This document shows positions 59,507-64,000 of a stretch of DNA of 64,000 bases, in pieces (position 1 is the stretch's first letter; each line of letters opens with the position of its first letter). The DNA is from Paracoccaceae bacterium. Lineage in GTDB: Bacteria > Pseudomonadota > Alphaproteobacteria > Rhodobacterales > Rhodobacteraceae. The stretch lies in contig JAIXZW010000019.1 of NCBI GenBank assembly GCA_027489375.1, forward strand, positions 186,001 through 250,000, read 5' to 3'. A program made the position numbers and the translations under genes. The notes beneath the pieces are model-generated. The model saw only the letters and a list, made by a program, of their open reading frames with translations. It made no database searches and was not told the origin of the DNA.

Positions 59507-60486
59507 TCCGTTCGGTCAACCCTCTGGCGCAGGAGCCCCGATACGAGCTGATCGGGCGGGTCTTGCGCGAAAACATCCTGTCCGGCGTGCTGCCGCAAGG
59601 ATTCGTCCTGCTCGAAGGGCCGATCGCGGCGGTGATGCAGACCAGCCGCGTGCCGGTCCAGTCGGCGCTGCGCCAGTTGCTGGAGGAGGGGTTGATCCAC
59701 CGCTTCGACGGGCGCGGCTATCTCGTGGGGAGCGGGCTGGGCGGGGTGGTTCCCATCCGGCGCGATATCCGCGACCTGTCGCTGGACATTCCGCAAGTGG
59801 TGGACGAGGCGCTGCAGACGCGCGGGACCTGGCGGCATGTCTATGATCAGGTGGAAGAGGAGGTCGCCTCGTGCCAGATTTTCGGAGAGTTCCGCATCGT
59901 CGAGACGGAGCTTGCCGATCACCTCGGCGTCAGCCGGACCGTGGTGCGCGACGTGTTGGCGCGGTTGCAGGAGCGGGGGCTGATTCGCAAAAGCCAAAGC
60001 TCGCACTGGATCGCCGGACCCCTGACCGCCCGCACCGTGCGCGAGAAATTCGAGCTGCGCGAGATCGTCGAACCCGCCGCGCTGCGCCTTGCCGGTCCGC
60101 ATATCCGATATGCCGAAGTCGAGGATTTGCTTGAACGTGTCGGGAACGACCCCGGGATCACGCCCCAGTTTCTGGGGGATGCGCTCATGGAACTTTGCAT
60201 TGCGCAGGCACCAAACACAGCCTTGGTCGAGATGATCCGGTCAAACCGGCTGCTGCTGTCGGCGGTGGACCGCGCCCTGATCCTGCTTGGCCTGCCGAGG
60301 GATGAGGACACGATAGAGCAATATCAGACCCTGCTTGATCTGATTACCCACCATCCCATTGATTCTGCTTGTGAATATCTTCGTTATCACCTGTCCATCA
60401 CGGCCCGACGATATCTGGCCCGCATGAAGATCGTCGCTGTGATCAAGGAGACGGGTGCCTTCGCGCCGTATCTCAGTCCTCAGTAA
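59503..60486 (+). CDS. GntR-family regulator with two winged-helix domains
   Basis: 327 residues, ATGA overlap with the binding-protein gene. First winged helix at residues 10-72 (YELIGRVLRENILSGVLPQG ... VPVQSALRQLLEEGLIHRF), second at about 118-185 (FRIVETELADHLGVSRTVVR ... LARLQERGLIRK), then an FCD-like helical sensor domain (VREKFELREIVEPAALRLAG). Two GntR HTH units in one chain are unusual; one may have lost binding. It probably controls the transporter promoter at 60609 and its own operon. Confidence 0.9.
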   Translation: MIRSVNPLAQEPRYELIGRVLRENILSGVLPQGFVLLEGPIAAVMQTSRVPVQSALRQLLEEGLIHRFDGRGYLVGSGLGGVVPIRRDIRDLSLDIPQVVDEALQTRGTWRHVYDQVEEEVASCQIFGEFRIVETELADHLGVSRTVVRDVLARLQERGLIRKSQSSHWIAGPLTARTVREKFELREIVEPAALRLAGPHIRYAEVEDLLERVGNDPGITPQFLGDALMELCIAQAPNTALVEMIRSNRLLLSAVDRALILLGLPRDEDTIEQYQTLLDLITHHPIDSACEYLRYHLSITARRYLARMKIVAVIKETGAFAPYLSPQ

Positions 60487-60493
60487 AACGGTT

Positions 60494-60514
60494 GTAGTAC
60501 GCAAGATACAAATT
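60494..60514. promoter_or_regulatory. Possible GntR operator near 60500 with a related copy near 60635
   Basis: TACGCAAGATACA (60498-60510) resembles TACGAAGTACA (60637-60647), which differs by two single-base deletions. The first lies inside a TTGTA ... TACAA dyad. One copy directly follows the GntR gene, the other overlaps the -10 region of the next promoter. Weak evidence. Confidence 0.3.
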
Positions 60515-60521
60515 CATACCC

Positions 60522-60550
60522 CCAAGGCGTTGGCGTCTTGGTCGCTTTTT
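60522..60550 (+). terminator. Rho-independent terminator after the GntR gene
   Basis: CCAAGGCG (60522-60529) and CGTCTTGG (60534-60541) pair with one G-U over a TTGG loop, followed by TCGCTTTTT. Ends the 50159-60486 operon. Confidence 0.75.
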
Positions 60551-60608
60551 GGGCGAATTTTTGGGTTTACTTGCTGTTTTTTGACCAATCGAGCAATTTA
60601 ATAACCTG

Positions 60609-60637
60609 TTGACAGATAGAAAAACCACCTATGTTAT
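60609..60637 (+). promoter_or_regulatory. Sigma-70-type promoter of the ABC transporter operon
   Basis: Perfect -35 TTGACA (60609-60614), 17-bp spacer, -10 TGTTAT (60632-60637), in an AT-rich island. It leaves a leader of about 100 nt before the ATPase start; GGACTGG (60669-60675) can pair with CCGGTCC (60705-60711) in that leader. Confidence 0.6.
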
Positions 60638-60746
60638 ACGAAGTACAGTTTTAACGGGGTGAATCGCCGGACTGGCAGCCCCCGCTTCTGACCAAAAAAA
60701 CAGGCCGGTCCCATCGAGGGCGGGTCGAACTTCAGGCGAGGTGACG

Positions 60747-61820
60747 GTGGACACGGCGGTCTTCAGACTCGACGGCGTGACGAAACGCTATGGCGATTTG
60801 GTCGCGCTCAACAACGCGACGCTCGAGGTGGGCGCGAACGAATACCTGTCGTTCCTTGGCCCTTCGGGGTCGGGCAAGACCACGCTGCTGCGCGTGATCG
60901 CGGGGTTCGAGGCACCTGAAGCGGGGCGTGTCCATTTCGAGGGGCGCGACATCACCAACGTCCCCGCGCACGAGCGCGGGATCGGCTTCGTCTTCCAGAA
61001 CTTCGCCCTCTTTCCGCATCTGACGGTGATCCAGAACGTCGGCTTCGGGCTGACCCACGGCAAATCGGGGCTGAGTTCCGCCGAGATCGAGCGCCGTGCC
61101 GTCGAGATGATCGACCTTGTCGGTCTGTCGGGCATGGAGGGGCGCGGGGTCGACCAGATTTCGGGCGGGCAGCGGCAGCGGGTGGCGCTGGCGCGGACCC
61201 TTGCGATGCGCCCGAAGCTCGTGTTGCTGGACGAACCGCTTGGCGCGCTGGATGCGAACCTGCGTGGCCGGATGCGGAACGAATTGCGTGCCATCCGCGA
61301 AAGGCTGGGCGTGACCTTCCTGCATGTCACGGGAAGCGAGACGGAAGCCCTTGCGATGGGTGATCGCGTGGTCGTTCTGGATCGTGGAACGATCATCCAG
61401 ACCGGCACCCCGGGCGAAATCTACGACCGGCCCGCGTCGCCGGACGTTGCGCATTTCCTCAACCGTTTCAACCTGTTCGACGGTAGCCTTTCGCGGGGCA
61501 GCTTTACGGGGGCTTTCGGCACGGCCGCGGTGCCGCAGGCAACGCGTGCGAACCGCGATGTCTATGCCGTGCGCTATGACCGCATGAAGGTCCTGCCCGC
61601 GTCGGCAAGCACGGACGGGCCAAAGCTGCGGGCGACCTTTATCGCGTCCGAATACCTTGGCTCGTCGGTGATGAACTTCTTCGATGCGGGCCACGGACAT
61701 CTGATCGAGATGGAGCACCATCTGAGCCTTGGCGCGCCCGATACCTATGAACCCCGGCAGGATTACCTGCTGACCTGGAACCCCGAACAGGCCATCGTCT
61801 TTGGCCGCGAGGCAGGCTGA
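60747..61820 (+). CDS. ABC transporter ATPase (PotA/FbpC-like) lacking the switch histidine
   Basis: About 357 residues. GTG at 60747 is favoured because GAGG is 5 nt upstream; a GTG at 60741 is the alternative. Seen: Walker A GPSGSGKTTLLRVIAGF, Q-loop FVFQNFALFPHLTVIQN, signature ISGGQRQRVALARTLAM, Walker B LVLLDEPLGALDANLR and a C-terminal TOBE domain. The switch region, normally VTHDQEEAL, reads VTGSETEAL, so the histidine is Gly (codon at 61332). All else is standard. It energises the two permeases that follow. Confidence 0.93.
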   Translation: MDTAVFRLDGVTKRYGDLVALNNATLEVGANEYLSFLGPSGSGKTTLLRVIAGFEAPEAGRVHFEGRDITNVPAHERGIGFVFQNFALFPHLTVIQNVGFGLTHGKSGLSSAEIERRAVEMIDLVGLSGMEGRGVDQISGGQRQRVALARTLAMRPKLVLLDEPLGALDANLRGRMRNELRAIRERLGVTFLHVTGSETEALAMGDRVVVLDRGTIIQTGTPGEIYDRPASPDVAHFLNRFNLFDGSLSRGSFTGAFGTAAVPQATRANRDVYAVRYDRMKVLPASASTDGPKLRATFIASEYLGSSVMNFFDAGHGHLIEMEHHLSLGAPDTYEPRQDYLLTWNPEQAIVFGREAG

Positions 61821-62692
61821 TGACCAGCACCGTCACCATTCAGGACCGCCAGTCCAAAGTCACCCGCTGGCTGCTGATCCCCGGCATCGTCTGGATGTCG
61901 CTTTTCCTTGTCGTGCCGATCGCCATGATCGTCTACGTCTCGTTCTGGACGCAGACGACCTTCAACATCTCGTCCGATCCGACGCTGGCAAGCTGGAAGC
62001 AGTTCTTCACCTCGGACACCTACACAGGCTCGCTCTGGACCACGATCCGCATCTGGCTGATCGTGCTGGCGACGACCTTCATCGTGGGCTATCCGACCGC
62101 GCTTTTCGTCGGGCTGTTCGTGAAGTCCAAGACCCTTTCGACCGTGCTTCTGGTCATCTGCGTCATTCCGTTCTGGACCTCGTTCCTGATCCGCGTTCTG
62201 GCGTGGCGGCCGATGCTGGGCAAGGAGGGCGCGATCAACATCGTCCTGATGAAGCTCGGCATCATCCAGCAACCCATCGAGGTTCTGCTGTTCACCGAAC
62301 TGTCGGTCATCATCGGCATGACGCAGATATACTGCGTGTTCATGGTCGGCCCCATCGCCTTCATGCTGAGCAGGATCGACCGCAACATCATCGAGGCGGC
62401 GCGCGATCTGGGCGCGGGCTTCGGGCGCATTTTCTGGAAGATCATCTTCCCGCTTTCCCTGCCCGGGGTCGTCGTCGGCGCGATTTTCGTGTCGGTCATG
62501 GTTCTGGGGGAGTTCGCCACCTCGGGTGCCCTGTCGGGCCGCAAGGTCAACCTTTTGGGCAACATCATCGTGACGCAGGTGGGGTCGCTGAAATGGGCGA
62601 TGGCCTCGGTCGTGGGCGTGGTGCTGACCGTCGTGATGGGCATCGTGATCGCCGGTTTCCTGCGCATCGTCGATCTGAAGCGGGAGCTGTAA
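61820..62692 (+). CDS. ABC transporter permease (PotB-like)
   Basis: 290 residues, six helices. TRWLLIPGIVWMSLFLVVPIAMIVYVSFW at the start, a long second segment FVGLFVKSKTLSTVLLVICVIPFWTSFLIRVLAW (typical PotB), and the EAA loop NIIEAARDLGAGFGRIFWKIIFPLSLPG. Overlaps the ATPase stop by one base (TGATG). Probably takes up a polyamine-like or other small cationic compound. Confidence 0.94.
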   Translation: MTSTVTIQDRQSKVTRWLLIPGIVWMSLFLVVPIAMIVYVSFWTQTTFNISSDPTLASWKQFFTSDTYTGSLWTTIRIWLIVLATTFIVGYPTALFVGLFVKSKTLSTVLLVICVIPFWTSFLIRVLAWRPMLGKEGAINIVLMKLGIIQQPIEVLLFTELSVIIGMTQIYCVFMVGPIAFMLSRIDRNIIEAARDLGAGFGRIFWKIIFPLSLPGVVVGAIFVSVMVLGEFATSGALSGRKVNLLGNIIVTQVGSLKWAMASVVGVVLTVVMGIVIAGFLRIVDLKREL

Positions 62693-62695
62693 GTC

Positions 62696-63547
62696 ATGGA
62701 ATCGCGTATCATCAAACCCGCGCTTGGCGTCTATGTCGCGCTTTTCGTGCTGTTCCTCTATGGCCCCTTCGTGGTGCTGACGATCATCTCGTTCCAGCAG
62801 GGGCCGGATGGAGGACCGCAGTTCCCGATCATCGAATGGTCGACCTATTGGTACCGCCAGATCTTCGGCCTGACCCCGCCGTCCCGCGTTGCCCCGCTGC
62901 CCTTTGGCGAGGCGCTGATCCGGTCGCTCGTGCTTGCGCTGATGACGATGGTGGTATCGACGGTGCTCGGTGTCATGTCGGCACAGGCCTTCCGGCGGAA
63001 CTTCAAGGGATCGGCCGTGGTGTTCTACCTGATCGTGCTGGGCATGATGGTGCCGGGCGTGCTGACGGGGCTTGGCACGTCGCTTCTGGCAAACAACATC
63101 ATCGGGATCGAGCGGCACTGGTATACGACCGCCTTTGCAACCCATGTCGCCTATACGTTCCCCTTCGCCTTCCTTGTGATGCTGGCGATCCTGAACAGGT
63201 TCGACTCATCGGTGGAAGAGGCGGCATGGTCGCTGGGTGTCGATCCGTGGACGACCTTTCGCAAGGTCACGTTCCCTCTGATCTTTCCGGGCGTCCTGTC
63301 GGCGATGCTTTTTGCCTTTACGCTGAGTCTGGACGAATTCCCGCGCACGCTGTTCGCATCGGGGCGTGACCAGACGTTGCCGTTGGCGATTTATGGCACC
63401 TTCTCGGTCGAGATCCACCCCAACATCTTTGCCTTCGGGGTGCTGACCACGCTGTTCTCCTTTGCGCTCTTGTCGGTCTACGGCATCCTGATGGCGATGT
63501 CGGTTCGCCGCGCCAAGAAGATGGCGATGCAGGAGGACATTGCATGA
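62696..63547 (+). CDS. ABC transporter permease (PotC-like)
   Basis: 283 residues. KPALGVYVALFVLFLYGPFVVLTIISFQ, GVMSAQAFRRNFKGSAVVFYLIV, EEAAWSLGVDPWTTFRKVTFPLIFPG as the EAA loop, and SLDEFPRTLFASGRDQTLPLAIYG, all PotC-type. It starts 3 nt after the first permease. The SDR gene overlaps its end by ATGA. Confidence 0.94.
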   Translation: MESRIIKPALGVYVALFVLFLYGPFVVLTIISFQQGPDGGPQFPIIEWSTYWYRQIFGLTPPSRVAPLPFGEALIRSLVLALMTMVVSTVLGVMSAQAFRRNFKGSAVVFYLIVLGMMVPGVLTGLGTSLLANNIIGIERHWYTTAFATHVAYTFPFAFLVMLAILNRFDSSVEEAAWSLGVDPWTTFRKVTFPLIFPGVLSAMLFAFTLSLDEFPRTLFASGRDQTLPLAIYGTFSVEIHPNIFAFGVLTTLFSFALLSVYGILMAMSVRRAKKMAMQEDIA

Positions 63548-64000
63548 CCACGGCAGGGACGGCCATCGTCACCGGCGCGGGGTCTGGCATCGGGCGGGCC
63601 ATCGCGCTGCGTCTGGCGGCGGATGGCTACAGCGTGATGGTGAACGATTTCCGTGCCGCTGCGGCAAGTGCGGTGGCGTCGGAAATCGGGATGAGGGCGC
63701 GGAGCACGGGTGGCGACGTGTCGGATGCGGGCGACGTTGCGGCGATGGTCGCGGAAACGGAAGCCGCTTTCGGACCCGTGACCCATCTGGTGAACTGCGC
63801 AGGCCACGTGCATCAGGCGCGGTTCGATGACCTGACGGTCGAGGATTTCGACCGCATGATCGCGGTGCATCTGCGCGGCACGTTCCTGTGCACCCGTGCG
63901 GTGATCGGCGGCATGCTGGCGCGGAAGTCTGGCGTGGTGGTCAACGTCGCCTCGCAGCTTGGCCAGATCGGCGGGGTGGAGCTGGTGCATTATTCCGCGG
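63544..64000 (+). CDS. Short-chain dehydrogenase/reductase, 3' end outside the window
   Basis: 152 codons visible. TAIVTGAGSGIGRAIALRLAADGYSV is the cofactor motif, then LVNCAGHVHQARFDDLTVEDFDRM, and the catalytic Ser in VVNVASQLGQIGG; the Tyr/Lys motif starts at the window edge (VELVHYSA). NCAG replaces the usual NNAG. It is co-translated with the transporter, so it may act on the imported compound. Confidence 0.92.
   Translation, partial: MTTAGTAIVTGAGSGIGRAIALRLAADGYSVMVNDFRAAAASAVASEIGMRARSTGGDVSDAGDVAAMVAETEAAFGPVTHLVNCAGHVHQARFDDLTVEDFDRMIAVHLRGTFLCTRAVIGGMLARKSGVVVNVASQLGQIGGVELVHYSA

Noticed and set aside
1..64000. CRISPR arrays, tRNA or rRNA genes, phage attachment sites
   Set aside because: No regularly spaced repeats, cloverleaf sequences, rRNA segments or integrase genes were seen.

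Overview
This 64 kb window is GC-rich, densely packed chromosomal DNA from an alphaproteobacterium, most likely a member of the Rhodobacteraceae/Paracoccaceae. The evidence is the strong GC-rich codon use (which produces very long antisense open frames), the many ABC importers beside regulators, GTG/TTG starts with overlapping ATGA junctions, and a typical RNase R. No rRNA, tRNA, CRISPR array or phage module was seen. Almost everything is catabolic or transport machinery, with one housekeeping gene (rnr).

Layout: (1) 1-3231: a GMC oxidoreductase and an AroE-like dehydrogenase (partial at the left edge), divergent from a cupin/AraC regulator. (2) 3256-4108: an IS5-family element with a -1 frameshift. 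(3) 4161-26084: a 22 kb catabolic island with a TetR regulator, a ribose-type ABC importer, alcohol and aldehyde dehydrogenases, a second GMC oxidoreductase, two aldo/keto reductases, a class I CoA-transferase, enoyl-CoA hydratase, Dabb protein, glycerate 2-kinase, MaoC protein, acyl-CoA dehydrogenase, SDR, DUF993 aldolase-like protein, sugar-phosphate-isomerase-like protein and ETF. Four copies of a 17-bp dyad site (around 4960, 14881, 20332 and 20436) sit in its promoters and suggest one regulon. (4) 26282-28589: a sulfotransferase and a glycosyltransferase. (5) 28605-35082, minus strand: a LacI-controlled sugar ABC operon with an internal glycoside hydrolase; paired 14-bp operators lie upstream. 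(6) 35361-36044: two paralogous small ORFs of unknown function, followed by rnr. (7) 38550-48893: acyl-CoA dehydrogenase, CoA-transferase III, N-carbamoyl-D-amino-acid hydrolase, HyuA-HyuB, LysR, Old Yellow Enzyme and a mesaconyl-CoA-hydratase-like protein. The hyuA leader carries a strong terminator with a competing antiterminator arm. (8) 48890-60486: an AraC regulator divergent from HyuB-HyuA-PxpA-BCCP-biotin carboxylase-PxpB-PxpC, a signal-less binding protein and a double-HTH GntR regulator. (9) 60747-64000: a polyamine/iron-type ABC transporter (ATPase plus two permeases) and an SDR cut by the window end.

How the genes fit together: the TetR island looks like uptake of a sugar-like compound, alcohol-to-aldehyde-to-acid oxidation, CoA activation, a beta-oxidation-like round with its own ETF, and salvage of a C3 product through glycerate kinase. 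The substrate is unknown. The two hydantoinase-type clusters look like degradation of cyclic amides (hydantoins, lactams or 5-oxoproline-like compounds). The second one carries every domain of urea carboxylase as separate genes, so it is a candidate biotin-dependent cyclic-amide carboxylase/hydrolase system. Functions are family-level assignments read from motifs; pathway proposals are inference.
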